This document shows positions 1 through 13,500 of a DNA stretch of 64,000 bases, piece after piece. The translations under genes were made by a program, and so were the position numbers. The stretch comes from Ciona savignyi (Eukaryota > Chordata > Ascidiacea > Phlebobranchia > Cionidae). The stretch spans positions 219,719-283,718 of the forward strand of contig CH003334.1 of the NCBI GenBank assembly GCA_000149265.1, read 5' to 3'. Below the pieces are notes generated by a model, which was not told the DNA's origin, searched no databases, and worked only from the letters and a program-made list of their open reading frames with translations. The stretch's first letter is position 1, and each line of letters starts with the position of its first letter.

Positions 1-40
1 AATTTGCATTGCAACATTATTATACATTTTTGTTGGGACA

Positions 41-1547
41 TCATTTTAACAGGGAATCAATCCGATATAATTCATTGGTGAATTCCTTTGTTTCTTGTGC
101 TGTGTAACCATCTTTTTCAGCCAAAAGTCGTCTTCCCAAGAAATCCACAGTATCAGCAATCTCTGCTCAAGCAACGAGTTAGAGAACAATATGCAAATAT
201 AATTATACTGCACTAATATGTTGTAAAACTGACATAATATACTAACAATAATTCTCGTGTGTTTAAACTACAGCCCAAAATAAAGGCTATGGGTAGGTAC
301 TTAACCATGTGCATAATGTGTATTTGCGATTAGTGTATTTAACTCAGGCTATATAACGAGTGATCCAAATTGAAAATCAAGCCAGATAAAGTTGCTTGCT
401 GTTAATAACAAATTCCATATGCTGTTATTGATTTCAGATTTAATCCGTACTTGTTGTGTAACTATTACACTGGTTACAACAATTGCGTCACTGTTTTTCA
501 TTGCGTCGTGCAAATAAAAGTAACACATTTAGTCCACCACCACATGTAACATACTGTAACACATCAATCAAAATACTTTGGCCTGTTAAGCATGTTTCGC
601 CGTGTAATACTCTCTACATAAAATAAAAACGACAGTCAACATTTCAATCCAACCTTTGGTTCGTTTCAACACGTCACTTTGTGTGCTTTTTCCACCGAAC
701 ATTTTCTTGATGTTTGTTGTTTGTATCTCAAGTAGTCGGTATATGTATTTCAGTTTCATAAGTTTAAAATTTAGTTGTTGTTTCGTTCGTTTCTCCTGTT
801 AAATAAATGAGAAAATAATTGATTCGGCAACTTTGATGTTTAAAAGAAATATAAACTGTACTGGTCGCGCTTTACCGCACACTCTTCTTCAGGGCTCTAT
901 ATCGTTTTGATCCTAATTAAATTTGGATCGCTTAATATTGTTCTTTCGCCTAGGTTTGGCGGCCGCGTACGCTATGTTTATTAAATTATATCCCTTTTTT
1001 TAATGACGTGTTTTAACGACTGTTCGTTTTGCCGTCTTTTCCCGTTCCTGTATCGTGATTATATTCGTTTGCCAATTTTAAAAACTGGGGCAAAAAATGA
1101 ATAAACTAAACTAAACGTCCACTGTACTTACAGAAATCCTTTGAACCAATTGAAATGCGGCTTGAATAAACTCACTGGAAGCATGATTGGTAGCAACGGT
1201 CTTGATATACTTTTCCCTTTGATTCTTGACCATAAATGGGCTGGGCTTTTGCATTGGTTTAACAAACACTCTGTCTCTGTTATATGTACAAAGAAATATT
1301 AAAAAAAAATTGGGAAATAATTAAAACTTGTATAAAGTTCCAAACCTCCATGTTTGTGAGAGCAGCTGGCCATACCTCACACACTGCAGTATAGGGGCCT
1401 TACATTGCGGGCAATGTTTAACTGTTTGTCCAGAAGATTTTACGCTATCTTCCACCTCCATCAATTTATCCAGTACAGTGTGGGTGAATACGTGGCCACA
1501 TTTAGGCAGTTCAACAAATCTATAGAGATAACCAACATCTAGTATAT
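41..1547 (-). CDS. ZNFX1: ZNFX1-like gene, exons 39-41 (RING-like segment and helical tail)
   Basis: Exons: 1328-1547, 1132-1276, 41-160. Exon 39 encodes [14 protein letters not shown] and then [10 protein letters not shown], the counterpart of the RFVQLEDCSH...CPICQVPI segment of vertebrate ZNFX1. Exon 40 ([12 protein letters not shown]) and exon 41 ([17 protein letters not shown]) form the coiled/helical part after it. Exon 41 is read from the acceptor ending gagcagag at 161-168, which keeps phase 0 with exon 40. It runs to TGA at 41-43. A possible donor (gttaaa) just before the stop could extend the gene beyond the window to the missing C-terminal zinc finger. The terminal exon is the least certain part of the model. 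Confidence 0.72.
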
Positions 1548-4500
1548 CTAACACAAACCATTATTTTACCAGTGCTACTAGGATAGGATAGGATATTCAT
1601 GTTTATCCCCGTGAATGGGAAAACCAAGGGGGTTAACACTCGGACAATCGTCAGATCACCTCGCGCCCACCGTCGGGCTACCGAAGCTATTGCAGTTTGG
1701 TTTAATATTAAATTATTATTAGATGCTAAAGACACAAAGGCACAAAGCCCATTAGTACAGTGAAATCACAACGTCTTTTGCATACACTAAGACAGCGGTT
1801 CCCAAACTTTTTTGTTGGCGGCGCCTTTTGTAAACTTATTAAACCTTGCGGCTCCCTCATAAAGCCAAAATTTTCAAACTACATGTGTTGTATATTGTAT
1901 ATCCAGACTATATAGCATGTATTTGGATAACCATTCAAACTCTTTAAAACTATTCACTAAACTACTAAAGTGACGAACAGTCAATTAATGCAAAGCAGTT
2001 ATTTGACAAACCATTATTCGAAAACAATGCCATGTTAGTGAGCAAATAGTGGCAGATAACACCGAACAATGGATTTTACAAGTAAAACGAATGCTCTATG
2101 CCAGTGTATGGGGTTGCACACCAGGCTCAAGCATCTCCAATTAACGTTTTACCGCTGTAACACACATGTACTGTTTTTTTTTGTGAAAAAAACAATAAAT
2201 GCAGCAACTTCCGCATGCTTTCGCGGCGCCCCTGGCAAAGTCTTGCGGCTCCCCAGGGCGCCGCGGCGCCCAGTTTGGGAACCGCTGCACTAAGGACTAA
2301 TAGTATAAATGAGGCAATGAGCCTATAAGTCCTAACAATGCCTAGTTGTTATCTTTGTTACGCAATATCTGCCTTGTGCAAGATGAAGGAGAGTTTTTAA
2401 GTGACTGGTTGTAATATTTTCCGCAGTTAAATTGACATTTGTCGTGTGTTATTTAATATTAAAAACTACCTTAGTGATTACGATAATGTCAATGCCAAAG
2501 ACATATAGGTTAATCATCTTGGTATCATAACAAATTGTTAAATTATTTTTTGACATTGTGTCGACCATGATGGCAGAAATATACACTTTTTTACCATAAC
2601 ATTTAATAAAAAGTGTATATAGATATATAGATATATATATATATATACAGTGGAACCCCGCTTGGAGACCACCTCAATAACACGACCACCTCATTATCAG
2701 GACCACTTTAGTGCGGTCCCAAATAATTAACTATGGTAATGCATTGTATTATGTTTCAATAATGCGACCACCCCGGTTTCCAGATCAGGACCGCCATATT
2801 TTGGTCCAAAACTTTAAATTTAACTCCGCTTAAGTGACCACACGTGATAAATAATTTGCCTTTGTCACCAAAATGATAATGTTAAATTTATTTTATAATC
2901 AAAACGATAATATTAAATAAGCGCGTACACACACACAAAGAAAATTGTGGCAAACAGAACTGAATCTTATAAGATAAACTTCAGTACTAGCAGTTGTTAA
3001 TTTTTTATTTATTCTGCAGTATCTAATAATTATGGCATTTGGAGAAAAATTAGTAAAAAGGCAGCCGTTTTGCCTGCCTATGACGACAATTTGCTTCAAA
3101 TCAAAATTCACTAACACGACCACCCCGCTAACGCGACCGCTTGATGACGGTCCCATAGGTGGCCAGGTAAGCGGGGTTCCACTGTATATATATATATGAA
3201 AGATGCCAAAAACATCCGTGTTTAATAAAGTGTTTAAAAAAATCATAACAACAACCTTTACCTTTTATTAAGCAGTCTGTGGTGCAGATGTCATTCCAAC
3301 ACTTCTCCACACACTGATGTCCACATGCCAACATTTTCTCACAACGTGATTGACATTTCACAGTGTTTACATCTTGCGAACACATCAGTCTTTGGTCGTG
3401 ACCACATCCAAGTCTCTAATATAATAAAACAAAGTTACTAAATGATAATACATGGGTTATATTAAATCAGTCCTTCTAATCTAAATATGGAACATAACAT
3501 ATACTGCAATAGGCCTACCCTAAATCATGTAATCTATGACAATACCAATTTAAAAGAAAATAGTATAACCGTTTTTAAGCAAAGTTTAGCATGATATTAA
3601 TTACCTTATTAACCAACACTTGGCAATCTGGGCACTTCTGGGAACATATTCCTTTACATTGATGTCCACAACTAAGCTGCTTTTCACATACTGCTTTGCA
3701 TTTGAAGAGCATTGGGTTTTTGTAACATTTAATCTTTTGTTGGTGGCCACATTTTGGCATTGTCTGTGTCATGCAAAAGGTTTTTTCACCACAGAACAAT
3801 AGTTTCTATTCATCATTTTCAATAATCATTTAAATCTTTTAAACTGTCATTTTACATTTACACTTAAACACAAACCTTTTCCACTTTGACAAGACAATCC
3901 CGGCAAGATTTACAACACTTGTCAGGACACTTGTGGCCACATGCAAATATCTTGTTACATGGCGATTTGCACCAAAGTCTTCTTGGTTCAACATGGCACT
4001 TCATCTCTTGTATATGTCCACATTTGGGAATGGTCTGTGAATTTGAAACTAAAGATTTTATAAATAATCAAGAGCAACTGATTGTAAGACATCTTAAACA
4101 AAATAAATAGGTGTGTATTGCCAGAGGTTTGGGAAATTAAAATGTGTGTTAATTTTTTATTGTTAATTTTTAGCCTTCTAATATGATCGGTTATTTGCAA
4201 TTTCCTACTAAATAGCAAAAGGTACACACAACCCAATAAGAAAGTTTTATTTTAAAATTGTATTCTGATTAGTACCCTGATTAAAAAGAATGCTTATTTA
4301 CCTACATTTGAAATATCTTCCTTAGTTGGTAAACCGAAAAACAAGCTGTTTACATTTTTCTAATAAGGCGAAGGTTAAATGAATGTTTGTTAAGTAAGAA
4401 TTTGTATTTAAAACCAGAAAAGTTGACATATAAATTGAACGGTGTTAGTTTGTTTAAAATGTCTAAATTTAAAGGATTGAGTAATTCTAAAAAATATACT

Positions 4501-7500
4501 TTTAAGAAAAGTGTAGAATAACCAAAACGAACAAATTAAAACAAAATTAATTCTTCCTTATATTATAATGTATACTGTTACACAGAACAGCAAAACATAG
4601 TATGGTCTGTAGCAAATCCGTGTTTTTGTCCTTATTTAATATGTACCGCGTGTTATCTTTAATTTCATGTGACTTCCCCTTCACACGGTTGTTAAACCGC
4701 TTTAACGCGGCCGCAAGGTCAAACACTTCCTGGACTTCCTATTTCTCACATAATGCCAGGCCTCTTTGTTTTCAAAACATAATTAATATCTAACAGTTTA
4801 GAACTGTGGCTCCTGCAGTAAACATACAGAGAAGCCGAGTTCAGTGTTTATTAAGTTGTGCCCGCATTTAATGAATTAATCATGAATGCGTGTTTCATTG
4901 TATCTGAATTTGGTCAACAATAAAAGAACCTTCCGTGATGGAGTCTGGATTGCGAGAGTAACAAATTAGTACAGGTAGCAACAAAAGACCCAAAATAACT
5001 TATCAAAACGCTACAGGTCGTATTGTATCAATGCCCAGAAAATATCCTTAGAGTAAGTCATCCTCAAAACTTCATTGCAAATATTTGTGAGCTGTATATA
5101 AACTAATCCTCAATGCAAACATTGGAATGAAGTCAATCACACCATGAGATAAAAAAGCCAAAAATACAAAATATCTGTACAAAAAGATTTACAACTAATG
5201 TGTTAAAATTAATTCTTAAAATTACCTTTATCACCATTTTCTTACATGGACCACAAGGTGACCCACATAAATCCATACATTGATGGCCACAATCCAGGAT
5301 AATAGAACATGGCTTCAGACATTTGAAATCTTTAGGTTCACTTCCACACTTCATATGTTGCATGTGTCCACATCCAGGCACTTTCTAAACACAAAGAAAG
5401 GGCTAGATACTTGGGATACATATGCATAATATTTGGCTGTAACAACAAAAATAACAATATGAACAGCGTTAAATTATTGGCAGACAGTTTCGTATCTGTT
5501 GATATTTGAGATGCATTTCTAGTAATTGTATCGAAACACAGGTATGCATTAAAGGCATCTAAAAACTATATATTTAATTAAAAGTGCTGTTTTAAAGTTT
5601 TTTTATGAGTGTTAACAATGAATAAATCAAATTTTACTTTATCCATAAGCACAGGGCACATTCCACAATCCTCCCAACACTTCTGTAAACATTGATGCGA
5701 CAGTGGACATGACCTGGTGCAAGGTTTCATGCATTGGAACTTGCTGTGATCCATGTCATCTGGGTGGCAAGTTCGTGTGCAACTGTGGCCACAATTCAAT
5801 CGGTACAAGCATGCAACCCCACAACCCCCTGTTTTGCACAAAGATATAAATATTACCAGACACACAACTTTATCAAGGGACCTTTTGGTAACTTCTTAAA
5901 ATCTTTTGCATATTCAGCCAAGCACAGGAGTATGCAGGTGGTTTCTGCACTTTAATGTCAAACTACTTCCGATCAGTTGGTCTTCTTCTAAACTTTTTAC
6001 AATGGTGTCCCATACATTGCTTTCTTTTTGCAGTAACTATGAAAAATAATATAATTATTTAAACCTTTAATTGAGAAGTCATAAACTAACTTTCATATTC
6101 CCGATACAGAAAAGTCCTTTCTTGGCCCGCGAAAGTGCTACACACACGCGGTTGTGTATTTTGAGGAAGCCAATACTTCCCTGGGAAGAGAATGTTTATC
6201 AAATACCTGCAATTACATGGCGAAAACTAAGTTACCGATTCATTGCTTCGCACAAGTGACAGAAGTATGATGTCGTTCTCTTCTCCCTGGTAGTTATCCA
6301 CAACAGTCACATACACATCTGTTCAGTTCAACTGCACGTTTGTTGATGATATTTTTTAGAGCGAGTAACTGGCCTGCACAAAATTTAATCATAAAAAATT
6401 TTGAAATGTGCCTGACAAATGTGTGGCTTAGAAGCCTGCCAGTTGATATGTGTGGCAAGTAAGTTTATGCAAATTGTTCATGAACTAAACCACAGTAATA
6501 ATGCGACTTGAGATAAGGCCTATGGCCACTTGACTGTGTACATGATACATCTATGATAATGATGAATAAAGATAAAATATTTTAAATATATTTTTTCAAT
6601 ATATACACTAACATACTCAAAATATCAATAATAACCTGTGTAAGTGGTGAGGATTGTTATCTGACTTGGCTTATATTCCTGTAGTAGAAGATACTTGCAC
6701 AATGCTACAATAAACTCTGCTTCATGTTGGTTCATCTAAGCAATAATATTAACAAATTTAAAAAATAATAAATGAAACCATTCAAATTTGCAATATTATA
6801 CTATGGGACAAATTGTAATGTAACTAGGGGGCCTGTGTGAAAAAGTACCTATTTTAAAGTGGTCCAAATTTTCAGTTATAAAAGACATCACTTTCTGGTT
6901 CTAGGTTTGGAGTTGATATAAGACCAGTTTTGTATTGTTGCCTACTAAGTACTAAACCAACTTTGGTTTTTCCATCGACATTCATATCCTCCTTGTGCTG
7001 ATGAGATATGAAGAACACACTTTTATCCACCCCTCGTATCTCTTCATACTCCATCACATTCTTGTTATCGGTCAGCGTCTCGTATATATGCGGCCGTAAT
7101 AGATCGGCTATACGAGGTCTCATTCTATGTTGGCAGGTCAGCTTGGCATATGGTAAGTTGTTCCTCACCTGAAACAATAGTTTATATTTATCACCACAAA
7201 CAACGGTGCTGAAGGGTTGGTATTACTGGAACTTTCTTTGTTGTTTTAGCTATTAATGACTACAGATCAATGAAATGATCACTGGCAGAGTTGCGACCAA
7301 GTAATATAGTTTCATCTGCGATATTTTACACAATTAAATATCGATTCAGGAGAAATTGGATTTAAAGCTTACCAGTCTCTCAAACAGTGAAATGTCAAGG
7401 TTCATCTTAGTAGCGAGTTCATAAACATTTGGGGAGGGTTTCAGTTGTTGATGGTCCCCGATAAGTATGAGGTGCTCTGTGGATTTAGGCATCGAAGTGA

Positions 7501-10500
7501 TGATATGTGCTTCAAATACTTCTGCAGCTTCTTCCACCACCACCACCTTGATCTAATCAACTTATTGATAATATCAATAAAAAAAACGTCTCGGTTATTA
7601 GGTTACCGGCAATCTATGAAGGATATTTCTACACCTTGCAGCTCCCGTGGTTGTCATGCCGATCACATCTGCCCTGCCTAGTATGGACAAGTCAACCTCA
7701 TTTCGTAATTCTTCAAGCTTTTCAGTCAGCGCATTAAAGCTCTGTGTTTCTGCTTGTATCTCATTTCTGTAGCTTGCTCTCCACATATCAACCCAAGCAC
7801 TTTGTATTAATGTTATGATAAGCAGCACAATAATAATTTAGGATAAAATCTTCAGCTTTACTTTAGCAGTGCTACCAACTAAACATCCGGCTCGATGGTC
7901 TAGCGGTTAAGTGCGTCGCCTTTCAATCGAAAGGTTGCAGGTGCGAAACTGGTCGCTAGCTAGTCGGTTGTGTCCTTGGGCAAGGCACTTTACGGACATT
8001 GCCTGAACCCAGCGGATTAATGAGTTCTACCAAATTGAAGGAACGTGTCTATCATATACAACACACTGCAATAGCTCCGGTAACCCGGTGATGGGCGCGA
8101 GGTGATCTGACGATTGCCCGTGTGATAACCCCCTAGGTTTTCCCATTCACGGGGATAAACATGAATATCCTATCCTATTAACAAAATCGTGTACACTGTG
8201 AGTTATAGCTACGGATAATGTTATCGCTAATATCATATTTATTCCTGTTACATATAGCATATATTTGAAGGTGGAATTGAGGCCAAACACTCATACCGAT
8301 ATAACCTCCATCTATCCCTTGTGCTCAGTGTCATAATATTTTCAACCGACACCACATCTTCTACAGACATCGCTGCTGTTTTGTACAACTCCTTTCTTAG
8401 CAAGAATGTCTTTGATTTCTCACCTGCAGATACCACAATTATTCTCCATGAGACAACTTTAAATAATTATTCACGTCGTATGTTGGTGTAAGTTGCTGCA
8501 GATATAATTTCGCAAACGTCATCAACATTCGTTTGATTCATTTCTTTAGTTTCGTAATCTGCATAGAAACAAGAATTTGGTAATATGGAACATAATACAA
8601 CCAACAAATTCAACCTGTGTCCATTCGCCTTTGATCCATGATAAAGTCCACTTTCCCATGCACATTTGCTCCCACATCACTTCCCACTTCTGTGGAATGT
8701 AAATACCAATTTTAACATTATTATATATAATGTCAATCATAATATATATTGACCACTNNNNNNNNNNNNNNNNNNNNNNNNNNNNNNNNNNNNNNNNNNN
8801 NNNNNNNNNNNNNNNNNNNNNNNNNNNNNNNNNNNNNNNNNNNNNNNNNNNNNNNNNAGTTTGGTTTGATTTATTTTTATTATTATGTTAAAAAACATGC
8901 CACAGGCTATCTACTATAAAATTGGAAAAAAAATGGCAAAATAGACAGTTGTTAAATATATAACACACAAACGTGCTTTTAGTATTATTTATTAATTGTT
9001 CAAGTATTGCAATGCCTGATTAACGCATTTGCAATGCAGTCTATACTTACATTATTAAGTCATAATCATTTCTATGTAAAATTATAAACGATATCGCTTT
9101 AAAATTCTAAGCAAATTGTAAAATGTTACAAACCATTTTGCTGGCTTTTAACTTCTAGCCATTTTGCAATTGTGTCGGAAAAATTTGGGTGATAAATGGG
9201 AACTGAAAGAAAAATAAAAAATATTTCTGTAAAAAGTTAAAAATATACAATAACATCTTAAATAAACAATAATAAAACACCTTTGCCCCGTAGCCGGTTT
9301 GTCAGAACATATACAGCACATTTCACTTCTATCTGACTAAATTTGTCCACCAGGTGTGCCACAGAGTCAGGGACAAATTGATCCTCCAGGAAAGAGCCTA
9401 CAATTTCTATGAGGGAACATATAAAGTATTTCTGAACGAAGTGTGGGATATTTAATTCAACCCAGCTGTACCTGGACTGATATAAGCTCTTTTACTCCTT
9501 TCTTCTTGGTACCTCAGCCACCCATAAATGGTGGAGTAATCTAAACTTTCTGTTCAAAAATATGAAAATTGTTTGCAGAGGAATGTTGGAACATGACCAA
9601 TCTTGTAGTAAATTGTAATAACTAAGTAGTGTGGTCATCTTGTAGTATTTATTTTGCCACTTTGGGAAGAATACACCATAGTATTATAATAAAAAAAATT
9701 GCAGAACGACAACCATTAAAGCCGTTAAAACACGTCAATAAAATTAATTGCGATAAGTATGGAGGAAACATGCTAGAGGCAAAATAAGATGGAAAGTTCC
9801 TGACACATCACCAAAGTGGCCACAAACTTCTGTTCCTTTGTGCTTAAAAAATAAACTTGAATAAACTTTAGTTAAACTATCCCATCCACAAGTACTGAAA
9901 ATTAATGAAAGCTAACGAAGTTGATACCTGTACCAGCAACAGCTTGTTCAATATGTTGCCAGTTAATGTTGTCTTGGATGAAGGGAACAGCCCACACAGA
10001 AAGAACTTCTATTAAAAACAATTTGATGGGTTGAATAGTTAAAATTTGTCTATCATTATAAGTTGAACAATAAAGTCCACTAAAAGCGTATTTGTCAAAT
10101 GGGTAGAGACATATTTACTAAAGTCAAAATTTGGGTAATCAAAACCAACATGTCTCCATAACGGATCTACTTAATTGCTGCCTTGCAAACTTTGTTAACA
10201 TGTAAACTAAAAATTAACACAAATCACCTTGCACAATGTAACTGGCAGGTGTAAGATTTTGAGGTTCACTAAACCCCAACCATGACAGCAATGCAATGTT
10301 GTAACTGCTGTTGAATTTTCCTGTGAATAACATTCTATAATACCTTCATTTCTGAACATAAATATATCAATTACCCAAGCTGTAGTTCTTAACAAATTGT
10401 TGAAACAACCTTGGTAAAATAACCTTCTCCAACTGCACAAGACTGACAATGCATTGATTTGAAGCTTGTAACATCTCAGATGGTTTTATCAATGATTGTT

Positions 10501-13500
10501 TTGCATCTTCTATATCATCTGCAAGTAATAAAGGTTTAAAGCAAATGCTAATTCCTTCTATTGCTGCACTAATTTGTATATGGTATAGAAAACTATTGTT
10601 TATCCTTTTGTTGGAAGTACACTTAAGGCAGCTGGAGCAATTGTCAGTTTTTTATGCTTACATTCAGGCTAACAGAGCTATTGTTAAATGTGATGTCTTT
10701 ACAGTTTTTAACCAGGGTTCAAATCAAGCAATATCCACTAAATCATTTATCAAGTGATTAACTGATTACTGTCAAGAATAAGAATTGTAGATTGCTGCAC
10801 GCTGTGGTCAATCAATTTCAGGGAAATCCTTGGGAATACCACCTTTAACCATCCAAAATATTGAATTCGAAGTATTCTTCCGGTGTTTTTTTAGTGTGTA
10901 TTGTTCCAGTTTCTCGCTTTTACAACGACCCCCCACCCTAACGATTCCACCTTTATTGAATTTCAGTATTCCTTCCAGGAACTGATCCAAAGCGTGGTTA
11001 GTGTAGCAAACCACCAGGATTGGGTGTTTCAGGCCGAATATTCTTCTTGATATACAAAACATGAAGTGATTGGTTAAATGACCAATAACGAATTCATTAT
11101 CATAATACCTGGGTTCCTGGTTTGCTAATAAAAGTTGCATCACTTTAAGCCCAATATGGGTCTTCCCAGTTCCCGGCGGACCTTGTATCAATGCTACTTC
11201 ATTTGTAAGTGCAGTTTGTAGAGCATGTAGCTGTGACTTATCCAAACCAAATGATGAAGCACTGGGCCATTGTTCAAGATCACAAACATTAATTCGTGGA
11301 TGGTGTTTATTTTCTGTTTTTTTTGTAAGAGTTATTAATGGTTAAGAATTTAAGAGTTATTGTTAAAAACAAAAAATTTAATAATGGTTTTCAAAAAATT
11401 CTCAAACGTTATTTGAATTAAATTCCTGATTATGCACACATTAAATTCTAAAGAAACTCTGTTGTAAGAAGTTATGACATTTGGTTGCAAATCTGCATTT
11501 AATCATCAATAACTCGGCATGCCTAGATGGACGGTGGGCATAGGACAAGGTACTCTCAGACTTTTTAAGCGCTGCAACTTAAACAACTTGACTCCTAGTA
11601 GAATAACAAAGGACAAATCTCTACACACAACATATCACTACTACTCACCTAGCAGCACAGAGGTGAAATCATAGTTCGAGGACAAGTTTCTCAAATACAT
11701 CGGCGGTCTCATGTCCGGGGAGCAGCTTACAATGTATCGATTCAATGGAAAATCTCTTATCTCTGCAGGGCACATTTTGGGATGTTACTTGTGATAAACG
11801 CAAACTACTCTCGCCCTAAGCTCGATTGTTTCCCGCGCTTCGCTCCACATTGATTAGGTCTACTTCAAACCTGTTCCCAACTCCTCTAACTAGTGCATTG
11901 TAACGTTCAGTGTAGCATTGTGTGCATTGTCATTTTGCTCGTGTAAATTAACATGTGTATTATATTATCTAAATTTGTAGTTAAATAAAGCTTACAATGA
12001 GTACTCATTAAACGTACCACAACCGGATAATGTGAAATTACGCTATCCTTACTGTCGGTTGTACAGTACTCTACAACATTAAAAATACTAGTGTATCTTA
12101 AACATACTACTAGCATTTTTAATATTATTTGAGAGATAATTTTATAATTTCTATGTGTAATTGTCACCAATGATAGGCCTACTTTTTGCAGCTGATATGT
12201 TTTGTGGCTTAGATCAATGTAAAGCAGTGTTTCATATTTAACTTGCATCACTGCTTTAGTTAAGCTGTGCAATTTCAATGTATTCAGACAAAGCGGAGTC
12301 ATAGGTTGTATTTATTGTTAAATGTCGATTTGTACTAAAATATTGTTATAGGGTGAAGGTCTACGAAACAAAGTTGTCATGGTATATGATGGATTTATAT
12401 TTTACTTATATTTGTAAAAATGCAAAGGGAGTCATGATATGGGTAATCGCCTGAATATCTTATGCCCATGTTGTATATGATTGCGAAATTCCTGCCATTT
12501 CTGTTTAACACAGCCAACCAGGGCGCTTGATGAGGTTTTAAACATGTAAACTAGTGACTGTCAAATATCACTAACAACTCATAACATGGTTAAAGCATAG
12601 AATTAATCGAATAACCCAGCATATACACATTTCCTACCTTGCAAGCCAGCTAGAACGTGATGGGATGCAGCAAAGAAAGCATTAGGTTCTACGAGGGTGT
12701 ATTCCACTGACATATCAATGTGAGCAGCCTCTCCTAGGTTAATGACTTTCATTATAATTTACCTGATTGTTTACATTGACTCAGTTTTAAAAAGCTTTGA
12801 ACAACAGAGATTAATGTTAACACCTCATAACTTGATTTAATAAAGTGCTGTCACAACAAATATTCTAAATATGATAATATACCATCAACCAGACTGGACT
12901 GAGCAATAAGTAGTAATGGACTTTTCTTGCTACAAAATAAGGATAAACACGATATTATGATAATGGTAAAGATTTCCAGGCATATTTATCTGTGATAATA
13001 TTTTCGGCGTTACCTAAATACAATAATACGCAAGACATGACCCGGTGGTCTAGCGGTTAAATGCGTGCCTTTCAATCGAAAGGTTGTAGGTGCGAAACTG
13101 GTCGCTAGCTAGTCGGTTGTGTCCTTGGGCAAGGCACTTTACGGACATTGCCTGAACCCAGCGGATTAATGGGTTCTACCAAATTGAAGGAACGTTACTA
13201 TCAGATACAACACACTGCAATAGCTCCGGTAACCCGACGATGGGCGCGAGGTGATCTGACGATTGCCCGTGTGATAACCCCCTAGGTTTTCCCATTCACG
13301 GGGATAAACATGAATATCCTATCCTATGAAAAGCAACATACCATAATCATGAAACTCTACCATCAGCTCTCCTCTTTTCAGGTTTTTTGTCTCTCTATCT
13401 GTCACTGTTCCAAACAAGAAATTTTCCTACAAATTTTTTTTATTTGAGAGCTAAGAAAAGTTGAGAAGACTTTTCCATATTGATAGTAATATATTAACTT

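Noticed and set aside
6236-6373. tiny intron to explain the extra base in ZNFX1 exon 31
   Set aside because: The only GT..AG pair nearby (gtgcag..gaacag) would give an intron of about 19 bp, too small to be spliced.
7885-7960. tRNA gene suggested by A- and B-box-like sequence
   Set aside because: The head is the tRNA-derived part of a SINE present in many copies. It has no complete cloverleaf or acceptor stem and the body continues for about 220 bp.
11907-12302. 131-aa open frame on the minus strand
   Set aside because: Lies within the intron between ZNFX1 exons 15 and 14, has no domain-like composition, no splice-phase fit and an AT-driven amino-acid content.
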